Positions 43,622 through 52,441 are shown, counted from the first letter of the stretch. The stretch is 64,000 nt of DNA from Caryophanales bacterium UBA743 (GCA_002297365.1 DBKT01000002.1:1-64000); one strand, 5' to 3'. Notes: generated from the letters alone by a model not told the origin. Numbers and translations: made by a program.

Positions 43622-45028
43622 ATGCCTGAACTTCCAGAAGTAGAGACTATCGTTGGTTATTTAAATGATGTTCTTCCCGGAAAAAGAATAAAGGACATCC
43701 GCATTTTTCGGGAAAAGAACATTCTAAGCGGCGCCCCTTCCTTTCAAAAAGAGCTTGTAGGCGAATCTTTTTTAAAGGTCACGCGACGGGCAAAATTCCT
43801 TATTTTCCATCTGACGGACGATAAAGTCGTGATCGCCCATCTTAGGATGGAAGGAAAATATTATTTCGAAGAAAAGGATTCCTCCCAAAAGAAACACGAT
43901 ATCTTGATTTACGATTTTATGGACGGAAGTTGCTTGCATTATAACGACGTGAGGACTTTTGGGACCTTGGAGCTCTCCAACGAAAAAGATTATCTTAAAA
44001 CGCCTTCTCTTTCTTCTTTGGGGAAAGAGCCTTTCCTCATTTCTCCGGAAGAATTTTTCTCCCTTCTCCAAAAAAAGGGCAAACATCCGATTAAACAAGC
44101 TCTACTAGACCAAAGCCTCATCGTAGGGATCGGGAACATTTACGCTTCAGAGATACTTTTCGCAAGTCAAGTGAACCCCAGAACCCCTTGCAAAGACATT
44201 CCTTTTGAAAAGAGCGATCTCATTCTCAAAGAAACTAAGCGCATCCTCTTTGAAGCCATCTCCCAAGGTGGTTCCACCATTCGAAGCTACCATCCAAAAG
44301 AAGGCATATCGGGAAAGATGCAAAACGAGCTTCAGGTATATGGGCAAGCAAACAAGCCTTGCCCTCGATGCAAAACGCCCATTCGGAGAATCTTTATGAA
44401 TGGGCGAAGCACCTTCTATTGCCCTCTTTGCCAAAAGCAGCCAGGACATGGCATCATCATTGGCGTGACAGGCCCTATCGCAAGTGGGAAAAGCACGGTA
44501 ACATCCTATCTTTCCGAAAAAGGATTTGTCGATTTGGATTCGGATAGATACGCCCATGAATCTTACGAAGACAAGGACGTCAAAAAAGAATTAAAAGCAC
44601 ATTTCCCAGGCGCTTTCTCCAGAGGCCATCTTGACCGCAAAAAGCTTCTCAGCATCATTTCAAAGGACGAAAAAAAGACGCTCATCCTAAATTCCATCAT
44701 TCATCCTTATGTCTATAAACGCACGGAAGAGGAAATCAAAAAACATCCCGAAAAGAATTTCGTGATCGATATGCCTCTTCTTTTGGCTTCCCCTTTTTTG
44801 GATCGCTGCGATTTCATTATCGGGGTCAACGCTCCATTGGAAGTCCGTAAGGAAAGGCTAAAAGAGCGCGGAGTCGATATCGAAAAGGCCTTAAAGCTGA
44901 ATTCTTCTTTCCCCATCAAGGAATTAAAAAAAGCCGCCACGATTTATTTAGAAACCACCGGCAGCAAAGAAGAAAGCAGGAAAATCCTAGATTCCTACGC
45001 CTTTTTAGCGGGAAACAAAATTCTCTAA
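43622..45028 (+). CDS. mutM-coaE: MutM-CoaE fusion: formamidopyrimidine-DNA glycosylase / dephospho-CoA kinase
   Basis: One continuous frame encodes two enzymes (468 residues). Residues 1-about 270 are a complete Fpg glycosylase: catalytic PELPEVE N-terminus (Pro2, Glu3), GNIYASEILF, GGSTIRSYH, and the zinc finger CPRC...CPLC. After about six residues (KQPGHG) dephospho-CoA kinase begins: P-loop GVTGPIASGKST, DLDSDRYAH, VIDMPLLLAS and the Arg-rich lid (VRKERLKERG). MutM removes 8-oxoguanine; CoaE makes CoA. In B. subtilis polA, mutM and coaE are separate genes in the same cluster, so fusion of neighbours explains it. I start at 43622 (AAAGG 7 nt upstream). The 3' end overlaps dnaI by 24 bp, convergently. 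Confidence 0.95.
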   Translation: MPELPEVETIVGYLNDVLPGKRIKDIRIFREKNILSGAPSFQKELVGESFLKVTRRAKFLIFHLTDDKVVIAHLRMEGKYYFEEKDSSQKKHDILIYDFMDGSCLHYNDVRTFGTLELSNEKDYLKTPSLSSLGKEPFLISPEEFFSLLQKKGKHPIKQALLDQSLIVGIGNIYASEILFASQVNPRTPCKDIPFEKSDLILKETKRILFEAISQGGSTIRSYHPKEGISGKMQNELQVYGQANKPCPRCKTPIRRIFMNGRSTFYCPLCQKQPGHGIIIGVTGPIASGKSTVTSYLSEKGFVDLDSDRYAHESYEDKDVKKELKAHFPGAFSRGHLDRKKLLSIISKDEKKTLILNSIIHPYVYKRTEEEIKKHPEKNFVIDMPLLLASPFLDRCDFIIGVNAPLEVRKERLKERGVDIEKALKLNSSFPIKELKKAATIYLETTGSKEESRKILDSYAFLAGNKIL

Positions 45029-45892
45029 GCCTCTTTCAAGACGATATTCCCCTTCATCGGATTTAAGGTTATTGCGAATGATATCCACTAATTTTCTAGC
45101 GAGGATATTCGCCCCATAACGCGTGGAATAAAGCTGTTCGACTTCAGCAAGGGAATAATCGGAGGCAAACAAAGTGATTTTGTGCTTTTTGGAACGCTCC
45201 GTTAACAAAGGAATCACGATTTGGTCACGAACGTAATCGGACTTGAATTCCGAGCCGAAATCATCGATCGCCAGACAATCCAAAGAGGAGAGCTCTTGCA
45301 TTGTTCGGTCGAATTTCATCTTGTCTTTGATCGCCAATCCCTTCAATTCGTCAAAACGCTTGTTCGCATTCAAGAAAGCGACTCTTTTCCCTTTTCTTGC
45401 CTGATCATTTAAGAAAGCGGCGAAAGCAAAACTCTTCCCCGTTCCCAAAGGACCATAGACATAAAACCAGTTCTGATACTCTCCCTTTAAAGAAAGAGCG
45501 ATGTGTTTTTTGAACTCTTTTTCTCTGGCCGTGCGGAAAGACTTCAAAGAGGAAGAGAGCCAATCATCAGGGAAATCCCTAAGGTAATAATTTTCATTGA
45601 GGCGTCTTTCTTCCTTTGCCGTTTCGGTTTCTTCGTAATGGCAAGTAAGCTTCCCCGCATCGGAGATTTCCAAAACCATTTGAAGAGCGTTGGGATCCTT
45701 TTTAATTTCGTTCTGATTGTCTTGGTAAGTCGCCAAAAGAGGCAAATAAGAAGGAATTTCCTCGTCCTGAATGCCTAATTTGTGAAGAATATCCATCAAA
45801 GCCTTGTCATTCGTGATGTCCTTTAAAAGAGAATTCACTCTGTCTTGATCAGGGAGAAAGCCTAAAGCGTTCATTTTTTTGAGTTCTTCCAT
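45005..45892 (-). CDS. dnaI: Primosomal helicase loader DnaI
   Basis: AAA+ protein that loads the replicative helicase with DnaB/DnaD at initiation. The 295-residue protein has an N-terminal helicase-binding region and a C-terminal AAA+ domain with Walker A (YGPLGTGKSFAFAAF), Walker B (LAIDDFG) and sensor 1 (ITLFASDYS). The DnaI zinc motif is not evident at the N-terminus. I start at 45892, 7 nt after AAGGAG; an ATG at 45898 sits only one base from it. It follows dnaB by 12 bp. The 3' end overlaps coaE on the other strand. Confidence 0.9.
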   Translation of the reverse strand: MEELKKMNALGFLPDQDRVNSLLKDITNDKALMDILHKLGIQDEEIPSYLPLLATYQDNQNEIKKDPNALQMVLEISDAGKLTCHYEETETAKEERRLNENYYLRDFPDDWLSSSLKSFRTAREKEFKKHIALSLKGEYQNWFYVYGPLGTGKSFAFAAFLNDQARKGKRVAFLNANKRFDELKGLAIKDKMKFDRTMQELSSLDCLAIDDFGSEFKSDYVRDQIVIPLLTERSKKHKITLFASDYSLAEVEQLYSTRYGANILARKLVDIIRNNLKSDEGEYRLERGLENFVSR

Positions 45893-45904
45893 TTTCATTC
45901 TCCT

Positions 45905-47185
45905 TTATAAGTTGTCTAAGATGGCGTCATAGTCCTCATCTTCTTTCGATGAAGGCGTTTCCTTTTCCGGCTGAGAGAGGGGCTCTTTTGGAAGAGGAGA
46001 TGGTTTTTTTGGGGCTTCTTTATTGCTTGTTTTCGTTTGGGCTTTCCCCGCTTTTTTGGTGTTTCTTTCGAGATAATTCAAAGCATCCAAAGCGGTCTCC
46101 ACCCCTTCACGAACCAAAGAAGCGCCAAGCTTTTCCACATAGCTTGAGCTAAGAACGTTATTATGAATTTTCAATACATGGAAAATAAGGGCGTTCGTAA
46201 CGTTCTCTGGCAAACCCATTTCCACGACTAAGGTATTAATCAGCTTCAAATCGCTCTCCGCCGGCTTTCCGCCTTTTTGAAGAAGGGTGAGGAAATCGAG
46301 AGAACTCATAGAATCCATGGCACGGATAACGGTAGCAATCCCACTCTCGCCATGCATTTCGCTTGGTTTTCCGGCCTTTCTATGAAGGTATTCATGATTG
46401 TCGTTATCCATGCAAAGCTTTTCCAAAGCGTGGAAATCGACTCTTGAGCCATATTCCTTATTCATGTTGAAGACGTTTCTTGAAGAAAGAAGGAAAGAGG
46501 CCATCGTTTCTTCATCGAAAGCATACAAACTTGCGTAACGGGCGATCCTTACATATTCCGCTTTGCTAAGGGTGCTCTCTTGGAAAGAAGGGCGTTCCTC
46601 TTTGATTTTGCTTAAGAATTTCCTCTTATCGAAATAAAGGCTGATGGAAGGGCATTTTCTTCCTGTCAGAGGATTGTTTGCCGATAAGGAGAGATAAAGA
46701 TTTCCGCTCATATTCAGCTGAAATTGATCCATGAACTTCTTAGAGACATCTTGATATCCCTCAGGCAAAGGAGCTAAGGCATACTTTCTTTGAAGAGAGC
46801 GAACGTATTCTTCGCCCGTGAAACGAATTAAAGTGCCGTTTAAAAGCTCATTGGAGAGGAATTCTTGCGGAGAACGGGGGGAATAGAGGGCGAAAGAAAA
46901 GGAATCGGAGTCGCTTTTCTTCAAGAAAAAAGTCTTCATAAGGCCAATAGCCTCCAATCCATCCAAAGAAGAAAAGAACTCCCCTTCCGAAACCTGATAA
47001 TGAAGATAAAAAGAAGAGAAAGGCTTGTCGCCTTCCCCTGCTTCATTTCTCAAAGCAAAATAGATTCCGATTGTTTTTAAAGAAAGAATCGGAGCGTAAA
47101 AATCCAATAAATAGGCGTCATCCTCATAGGAATAAGAGCTTTCTTTCAACACGTTGTAAAGATCTGTTGGCTTGGCTTCTATCAT
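45905..47185 (-). CDS. dnaB: Replication initiation and membrane attachment protein DnaB (Bacillus type)
   Basis: A 426-residue DnaB/DnaD-superfamily protein. The N-terminal winged-helix domain begins DLYNVLKESSYSYEDDAYLLDFYAPILSL-type; the C-terminal half (about 300-380) contains the DnaB/DnaD DDBH2-like segment (LPENVTNALIFHVLKIHNN...YVEKLGASLVREGVETALDALNYLER). A Lys/Pro/Glu-rich tail follows. It precedes dnaI as in B. subtilis. TGC-TAGAAT ends 9 nt before the ATG without a Shine-Dalgarno. Not the replicative helicase, which shares the symbol in E. coli. Confidence 0.85.
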   Translation of the reverse strand: MIEAKPTDLYNVLKESSYSYEDDAYLLDFYAPILSLKTIGIYFALRNEAGEGDKPFSSFYLHYQVSEGEFFSSLDGLEAIGLMKTFFLKKSDSDSFSFALYSPRSPQEFLSNELLNGTLIRFTGEEYVRSLQRKYALAPLPEGYQDVSKKFMDQFQLNMSGNLYLSLSANNPLTGRKCPSISLYFDKRKFLSKIKEERPSFQESTLSKAEYVRIARYASLYAFDEETMASFLLSSRNVFNMNKEYGSRVDFHALEKLCMDNDNHEYLHRKAGKPSEMHGESGIATVIRAMDSMSSLDFLTLLQKGGKPAESDLKLINTLVVEMGLPENVTNALIFHVLKIHNNVLSSSYVEKLGASLVREGVETALDALNYLERNTKKAGKAQTKTSNKEAPKKPSPLPKEPLSQPEKETPSSKEDEDYDAILDNL

Positions 47186-47194
47186 AATGTTTTT

Positions 47195-47203
47195 ATTCTA
47201 GCA
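47195..47203 (-). promoter_or_regulatory. Extended -10 promoter of dnaB-dnaI
   Basis: Minus strand TGC-TAGAAT (47203-47195), 9 nt before the ATG at 47185; the leader would be about 3 nt. Confidence 0.6.
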
Positions 47204-47257
47204 TTTCTTTTTGTTTGATTATATATTTTCCTTCGATAAAATCTAATCTTTTTAATT

Positions 47258-47343
47258 TTTTCCACAGCATGTAAAAAGCAAAAAGATGCGATGCGATGTG
47301 GATAAAAAGAGTTTTCTTCACAAAGGAAATAAAGTTTTCCACA
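47258..47343. promoter_or_regulatory. Three DnaA boxes between dnaB and pfkA
   Basis: TTTTCCACA at 47258-47266 and 47335-47343 (one mismatch from TTATCCACA), and a perfect box in reverse orientation, TGTGGATAA, at 47297-47305. The three are spaced 38-39 bp. The site lies 55-140 bp upstream of the dnaB promoter, so DnaA could control dnaB-dnaI. The repeat GATGCGATGCGATG (47285-47298) adjoins the central box. Confidence 0.6.
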
Positions 47344-47407
47344 TCTTTTGAAAGCCTTTTCTTAAAAGAAAAAGACGATTTTTATTATCCATTGCCTGGC
47401 CTAAGTT

Positions 47408-47413
47408 TATAAT
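47408..47413 (+). promoter_or_regulatory. -10 box of pfkA-pyk
   Basis: TATAAT, about 22 nt before the pfkA ATG. The short leader carries GAAGG. No good -35. Confidence 0.5.
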
Positions 47414-47435
47414 CTAAGCGTTGAAGGTTGGCAAA

Positions 47436-48404
47436 ATGATTAAAAAAATCGGAATACTAACATCGGGAGGCGATTCCCCAGGAATGAACGCCGCCATCCG
47501 TTCCGTCGTCAGAACAGGGCTCTCTTACGGTTTGGACGTTTATGGAATCTATAACGGTTATAGAGGGTTGATCAACGGAGAAATCGTTCCTATGGACCGT
47601 TCTTCCGTTTCGGATATCGTCAATCGTGGCGGAACGATTCTTAAAACGGCAAGGTTGCCCGAATTCAAGAACATCGAGTTTCAAAAGAAAGCCGTCGAAA
47701 TTCTTCAAAAAGAAGGAATCGAGGCTTTGGTTGTGATTGGCGGAGACGGTTCCTATCGCGGGGCGTTTGATCTCACGAAGCTTGGGATTAACTGCATCGG
47801 CCTTCCTGGAACAATCGATAACGACATCGCCTCGACCGATTTCACCATCGGTTTTGATACAGCGCTAAACACCATCATCGATGCCGTAGACAAAATCCGT
47901 GATACGACCGAATCCCACTCTCGCTGCTCCATTATCGAGGTTATGGGCAACCATTGCGGGGATCTCGCTTTGTATTCGGGTATTGCCGAAGGCGCGGAAA
48001 TCATCATCACTCCCGATTTTCTAATGAGTGACGAGGATGTCTTCTCCGTTTTGCGAAAGATGAGAGAGAAGGATTCCAACAAGCGCGCCATCATGATCGT
48101 CTCGGAAAAGATTTATCCTGACATTCATGAATTTGCCAAAAGGATTGAAGCGAATACCGGTTTTAACACAAGGGCCACCGTCCTTGGCTACGTCCAAAGA
48201 GGAGGAGCCCCTTCCGCTAGCGATCGCGTTTTAGCTGGAAGAATGGGTTCCTATGCCGTTGATCTTCTTGTAAACGGAAAGGGTGGCAGATGCGTGGGAA
48301 TTCGCGGTATTAATCTGGTTGACTATGATATCAACGAAGCCTTGAGAATGAAACGCAACCCACATGAAAATATGATCGAGCTTATCAAGAAAACAAATAA
48401 ATAA
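47436..48404 (+). CDS. pfkA: ATP-dependent 6-phosphofructokinase
   Basis: Phosphorylates fructose-6-phosphate, the committed step of glycolysis. The 322-residue protein has GILTSGGDSPGMNAAIRSVV (ATP site), VVIGGDGSYRGA, whose Gly marks ATP rather than pyrophosphate use, GLPGTIDNDIASTDFTIGFDTA (catalytic TIDND), and RGGAPSASDRVL. Length fits the bacterial allosteric PfkA. I start at the ATG at 47436, 8 nt after GAAGG; an in-frame TTG at 47421 is less likely. Operon with pyk, 16 bp downstream. Confidence 0.96.
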   Translation: MIKKIGILTSGGDSPGMNAAIRSVVRTGLSYGLDVYGIYNGYRGLINGEIVPMDRSSVSDIVNRGGTILKTARLPEFKNIEFQKKAVEILQKEGIEALVVIGGDGSYRGAFDLTKLGINCIGLPGTIDNDIASTDFTIGFDTALNTIIDAVDKIRDTTESHSRCSIIEVMGNHCGDLALYSGIAEGAEIIITPDFLMSDEDVFSVLRKMREKDSNKRAIMIVSEKIYPDIHEFAKRIEANTGFNTRATVLGYVQRGGAPSASDRVLAGRMGSYAVDLLVNGKGGRCVGIRGINLVDYDINEALRMKRNPHENMIELIKKTNK

Positions 48405-48420
48405 TTAAGGAGATAGAATT

Positions 48421-49872
48421 ATGTTTAACATGAAAAAGACGAAAATCGTGTGCACAATCGGACCCGCCTCCGATAACGAAGAGATGATGTATAAGCTTTT
48501 CCAAGCGGGAATGAACGTTGTGAGAACGAATTTCTCCCATGGCACTCATGAAGAGCAATTAAGAAAATTGGAGATTGCCCGCTCTTTCGAAAAGAAATAT
48601 GGCATCTACATTCCTGTCGCACTTGATACAAAAGGACCAGAAATCCGCACCGGAATGATGGAAGGCGGGAAAGTCGTCGTCAAAAAGGGACAAATTCTTC
48701 GTATCACCGCAGAGAAAGTTCTTGGCACAGCTGAGAAATTCACCTGTTCCTATGCGGGATTGTATGATGATGTCGCCATCGGCCACACCATTCTCGTCGA
48801 TGACGGAAATCTTCTTTTGAAAGTGATCGAAAAAGACGAAAAGAACCGCGAACTTGTCGTGGAAGCCCAAAACAACCACTGGATTTCCGATCAAAAAGGC
48901 ATGAACATTCCCGATGATGATTTGTCTATTCCGTTTATCTCTGAGCAAGATGAAAAAGATCTGAAGTTCGGCGTCGAAAATGACGTCGATGCGATTTTCG
49001 CCTCCTTCGTCCGCCGTCCTGAGGATATCCGCGATATGCGTAAAATCCTTGCCAAATACGGCAATCCGAATATACCGATCTTCGCTAAAATCGAAAACCC
49101 AGAAGGCGTGAGAAAGATCGAAGATATCGTCAAAGAAGCCGATGGCGTTATGGTGGCAAGAGGAGATTTGGGAGATGAAATCCCACCAGAGCAAGTACCG
49201 CTCGTCCAACGTCGTATCATCAAGCTTTGTCGCCAAGCTGGCAAACCGGTTATCACCGCCACTCAGATGCTTGATTCGATGACCACCCATCCACGTCCAA
49301 CCCGCGCCGAAGTCTCAGACGTCGCAACCGCTATCGATGAATCTAGCGATTGCGTCATGCTTTCAGGAGAATCCGCTTCCGGGCAATATCCAGTCGAAGC
49401 CGTTTCCATGCAAGCTTCTATCGCTCGCGCTATGGAAAGCGAGCTCCCCTATGAGAATATGGCAAAAGAAGCCTACGATTGCTCCGATCATACGGTTAAT
49501 GACGCTATCGCCAATTCCATCGCCAATACCGCTTTGCTTATCAACGCTCAATTGATTTTCAATTTCACCCAAACAGGGAAGAGCACGAAACGCATTTCCA
49601 AAGCTCGTCCATGCTGTCCAATCATCTCCATCACCAACAATCGTAAGGTTGCCTTAGAAAGTGGCTGGCTATGGGGTGTTTATGCTCATTTAATCTCCAC
49701 CACGATGCCTGACTTCATCGAAGAAATGGAAGCCATCGCCCTTAAGATCGCAAGAGACCTTGGCGTCAAAGAAGGAAGCCGCATCATCATCGCAGGGGGA
49801 ACTCCTACGGGTGCTGGAAAAACCAACTTCATGCGCATTGTCACCACTCCCGTAATTTCAGATATCGACTGA
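48421..49872 (+). CDS. pyk: Pyruvate kinase
   Basis: Makes pyruvate and ATP from phosphoenolpyruvate. The 483-residue protein has TKIVCTIGPAS, NFSHGTHEEQ, ALDTKGPEIRTG, the catalytic signature IFAKIENPEGV, MVARGDLGDEIP and ATQMLDSMTTHPRPTRAEVSDV, and a C-terminal regulatory domain. It lacks the extra PEP-utilising domain found at the C-terminus of many Bacillus pyruvate kinases. AAGGAG lies 8 nt before the ATG. Second gene of pfkA-pyk. Confidence 0.97.
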   Translation: MFNMKKTKIVCTIGPASDNEEMMYKLFQAGMNVVRTNFSHGTHEEQLRKLEIARSFEKKYGIYIPVALDTKGPEIRTGMMEGGKVVVKKGQILRITAEKVLGTAEKFTCSYAGLYDDVAIGHTILVDDGNLLLKVIEKDEKNRELVVEAQNNHWISDQKGMNIPDDDLSIPFISEQDEKDLKFGVENDVDAIFASFVRRPEDIRDMRKILAKYGNPNIPIFAKIENPEGVRKIEDIVKEADGVMVARGDLGDEIPPEQVPLVQRRIIKLCRQAGKPVITATQMLDSMTTHPRPTRAEVSDVATAIDESSDCVMLSGESASGQYPVEAVSMQASIARAMESELPYENMAKEAYDCSDHTVNDAIANSIANTALLINAQLIFNFTQTGKSTKRISKARPCCPIISITNNRKVALESGWLWGVYAHLISTTMPDFIEEMEAIALKIARDLGVKEGSRIIIAGGTPTGAGKTNFMRIVTTPVISDID

Positions 49873-49884
49873 TTCAAATCTTCC

Positions 49885-49915
49885 AAAAGCTCGCCAATGG
49901 CGGGCTTTTTTCTTT
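49885..49915 (+). terminator. Terminator after pyk
   Basis: GCTCGCC-AAT-GGCGGGC followed by TTTTTTCTTTT. Confidence 0.88.
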
Positions 49916-50250
49916 TGCAATATATCGTTTCTGAATATCCCGATTTTTGCGATAGGGAAAACGACGAGATACTTTTAAACTGGTTCAAAACGCATTTAGC
50001 GTGTCGTGAAAATCAGGCGTGATCCCAAAGAAACAAGTTTCAATAAAAGGCGTTCGCTTCGAATTGAAATATGTTTTGGTTGTCTTTTCTAAAGCCCAAA
50101 GCTTTTCGGCCTCGCCTCTCCTTTGGCAACGCCCGCAAATAAGTTATATCGTGTTTCGTTTATAAAGGCCGAGTGGAAAACTATTGGCGATGGATTCCTT
50201 TAGGGCGCTCAATAGGCATCCTTATCAAAAAGGAAGTTTTAATTTTTCTC
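49916..50250. other. Intergenic region without a recognisable gene
   Basis: About 335 bp between the pyk terminator and the thrS promoter. No reading frame here resembles a protein. The base composition is not unusually AT-rich. I see no clear hairpin-plus-T-run or known RNA motif. An unrecognised small RNA or decayed sequence are both possible. Confidence 0.5.
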
Positions 50251-50278
50251 TTGCATTATCCCACAATTAACATAGAAT
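50251..50278 (+). promoter_or_regulatory. Promoter of the thrS T-box
   Basis: TTGCAT (50251-50256), 16 bp, TAGAAT (50273-50278). The start is expected near 50285. Confidence 0.7.
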
Positions 50279-50283
50279 GTAAG

Positions 50284-50455
50284 CGCGTTGACGGAGACAT
50301 GCTTAAATGCCTATAGGCATACGAAGTACCACTCCTGAGCTCCTGGCGATGAGTCAGGCGAAGCCAAGCTACGTTACAGCGGGAGAGTGCATTTGCCTAG
50401 CAAATGAAGCAAGGTGGTACCACGCGGAAGCGTCCTTCAATTAGGGCGTTTTTAT
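50284..50455 (+). ncRNA. T-box riboswitch (threonine) of thrS
   Basis: T-box core AAGGTGGTACCACGCGG at 50411-50427. The terminator CGTCCT-TCAATT-AGGGCG plus T-run follows to about 50455. A candidate Thr specifier ACC lies at 50328-50330 in the context GAAGT-ACC. Stem I occupies the 5' part. Confidence 0.9.
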
Positions 50456-50485
50456 TTTTCGCCCGGAAAGAGAAAAAGGATAAAT

Positions 50486-52387
50486 ATGAAAATCATTTAT
50501 CAAGACAAAGAGGTTGAGTGCCAAGGTAAAATGAACGGCTTCGATCTCGCCAAACTCGTTGACAATGAGGGCAAAAAAGAAGATATCGCTCTTTTCATCA
50601 ATGGGAAAATCTCCGATATGAGAAGTGAATTAAAAGACGGAGATAAGGTTTCTTTCGTAAAGATCGGAACCCCAGAAGCATTTGAGATTTTAAATCACTC
50701 CACTTCTCACTTAATGGCCCAAGCTTTGAAGCATCTCTATCCAGATTGCAAATTTGGATTTGGCCCAGCCATCGAAGAAGGATTCTATTACGACGTAGAC
50801 TTCGGCGAGAGAACCATCACCGAAGCGGATTTCCCTGCCATAGAAGCCGAGATGAAGAAATGCGCGAAAGAGAATAACGCCTTCATCCGCCAAGATTTAG
50901 ATGCCGCTGAAGCTCGCAAGATTTTCCATGACAATCCTTATAAATTGGAATTGATCGCTGAGCACGAAAACGAAAAACTATCTTGCTATACCCAAGGCGA
51001 TTTCACCGATTTCTGCCGTGGGCCGCATCTTCCAAGCACCGGATTGATTAAGCATTTCAAGCTTCTTTCTGTCGCTGGCGCTTATTGGAGAGGCGATTCG
51101 AAAAATAAGCAATTAACCAGAATCTACGGCACTTCTTGGTGGAGCGAAGAAGAGTTAAAAGAACACCTCGACATTCTAGAAAGAAGAAAGGCGAACGATC
51201 ACCGCAAATTAGGGCGTGATCTGGGATTATTCTTCATTTCCGATTACGGTCCGGGTTTCCCTTTCTTCTTGCCGAATGGCATGATTGTCAAGAACGCCTT
51301 GCTTGAATATTGGCGTCAAGTCCATCGTCGTTACGGTTATCTCGAAATCGAGACCCCTACGATTCTTTCTCGCGAATTGTGGGAGATTTCCGGACACTGG
51401 GATCACTATAAAGAGAACATGTATACGACAAAAATCGATGGCAAAGATTTCGCTATTAAGCCAATGAACTGCCCAGGCGCCATCCTTTCTTATCAATCCA
51501 GCATTCGCTCTTATCGTGATTTGCCTTTGCGTTTTGCCGAATTGGGACACGTCCATCGTCATGAAGCCTCTGGCGCTTTAAACGGTCTCTTCCGTGTTCG
51601 TGCCTTTACGCAGGATGATACGCATATCTTCGTTAGACCCGACCAAATCGAGGATGAAGTAAAGAACATCATGAAGCTCTTCGATGAAGTTTATGATGTC
51701 TTCGGCTTAACCTATAAAATCGTTCTTTCAACCAGACCTGATTCCTATATCGGCACTCCTGAATTCTGGGATAAGGCTGAAAAAGCCCTTGCGCAAGCTT
51801 GCCTCGATTCCGGACATGAATATTCCATCAACCCTGGGGATGGCGCTTTCTATGGGCCGAAACTTGATTTCAAGCTTCGCGATTCCATGGGCCGTACTTG
51901 GCAATGCGGCACCATTCAGCTTGATTTGAACCTTCCTCATCGTTTTGGTTGCACTTACGTGGATAAAGATGGCGAGAAGAAAGAGCCTGTCATGCTTCAT
52001 CGTGTGGTCTTCGGATCGATAGAAAGATTCTTGGGCATCATCATCGAAAACTATGGTGGGGCTTTCCCTACTTGGTTGGCACCAGTTCAAGCGAACATTC
52101 TTCCTGTTTCTAATCTCCATCATGGGGAATATGCCCATGAGGTCGAAAAAGAATTGTTTGATATGGGTGTCCGTGTCAAAGTGGATGATTCGGAAGATAA
52201 GTTAGGTTATCGTTTGCGCAATTCTCAAGTGAACAAGATTCCATTTACCTTGGTTGTTGGAGATAACGAAGTGAAAGATCGCACCGTCACCTATCGTGTC
52301 TTTGGAAACGAAAAGCAAATCACCGTCAGCTTAGATGAATTCAAGAAGATTATAAAAAAGTCGATTGACACCAAAGCGAGATATTAA
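50486..52387 (+). CDS. thrS: Threonyl-tRNA synthetase
   Basis: Class II synthetase for tRNA-Thr. The 633-residue protein has an N-terminal TGS domain (1-about 62), the second additional (editing) domain with HSTSHLMAQALKHLYP and the metal-binding YTQGDFTDFCRGPHL, the catalytic core with the zinc ligands Cys/His/His (MNCPGAILSY, HRHE, AND-HRVVFGSIERFLGIIIE), and a C-terminal anticodon-binding domain (PVQANILPVS). I start at 50486, with AAAAAGGA upstream; an in-frame GTG upstream lies inside the T-box. Confidence 0.97.
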   Translation: MKIIYQDKEVECQGKMNGFDLAKLVDNEGKKEDIALFINGKISDMRSELKDGDKVSFVKIGTPEAFEILNHSTSHLMAQALKHLYPDCKFGFGPAIEEGFYYDVDFGERTITEADFPAIEAEMKKCAKENNAFIRQDLDAAEARKIFHDNPYKLELIAEHENEKLSCYTQGDFTDFCRGPHLPSTGLIKHFKLLSVAGAYWRGDSKNKQLTRIYGTSWWSEEELKEHLDILERRKANDHRKLGRDLGLFFISDYGPGFPFFLPNGMIVKNALLEYWRQVHRRYGYLEIETPTILSRELWEISGHWDHYKENMYTTKIDGKDFAIKPMNCPGAILSYQSSIRSYRDLPLRFAELGHVHRHEASGALNGLFRVRAFTQDDTHIFVRPDQIEDEVKNIMKLFDEVYDVFGLTYKIVLSTRPDSYIGTPEFWDKAEKALAQACLDSGHEYSINPGDGAFYGPKLDFKLRDSMGRTWQCGTIQLDLNLPHRFGCTYVDKDGEKKEPVMLHRVVFGSIERFLGIIIENYGGAFPTWLAPVQANILPVSNLHHGEYAHEVEKELFDMGVRVKVDDSEDKLGYRLRNSQVNKIPFTLVVGDNEVKDRTVTYRVFGNEKQITVSLDEFKKIIKKSIDTKARY

Positions 52388-52402
52388 TTTTAGGTAAAGA
52401 AA

Positions 52403-52430
52403 AAGTTCCGAGCAATCGGAACTTTTTTGT
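52403..52430. terminator. Bidirectional terminator between thrS and the Ogt-like gene
   Basis: AAGTTCCGA-GCAA-TCGGAACTT, followed by TTTTTGTTTTTTT on the plus strand and a T-rich tract on the minus strand. Confidence 0.88.
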
Positions 52431-52441
52431 TTTTTTAAAGA

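Noticed and set aside
47221..47400. Replication origin near the DnaA boxes
   Set aside because: There are only three boxes, no dnaA or dnaN gene nearby and no clear AT-rich unwinding element; control of dnaB-dnaI is a simpler reading.
48559..49290. Long open frame (243 codons) antisense to pyk
   Set aside because: It lies wholly inside pyk on the other strand, has no Shine-Dalgarno and no family motif; the frame is open because of codon bias in pyk.
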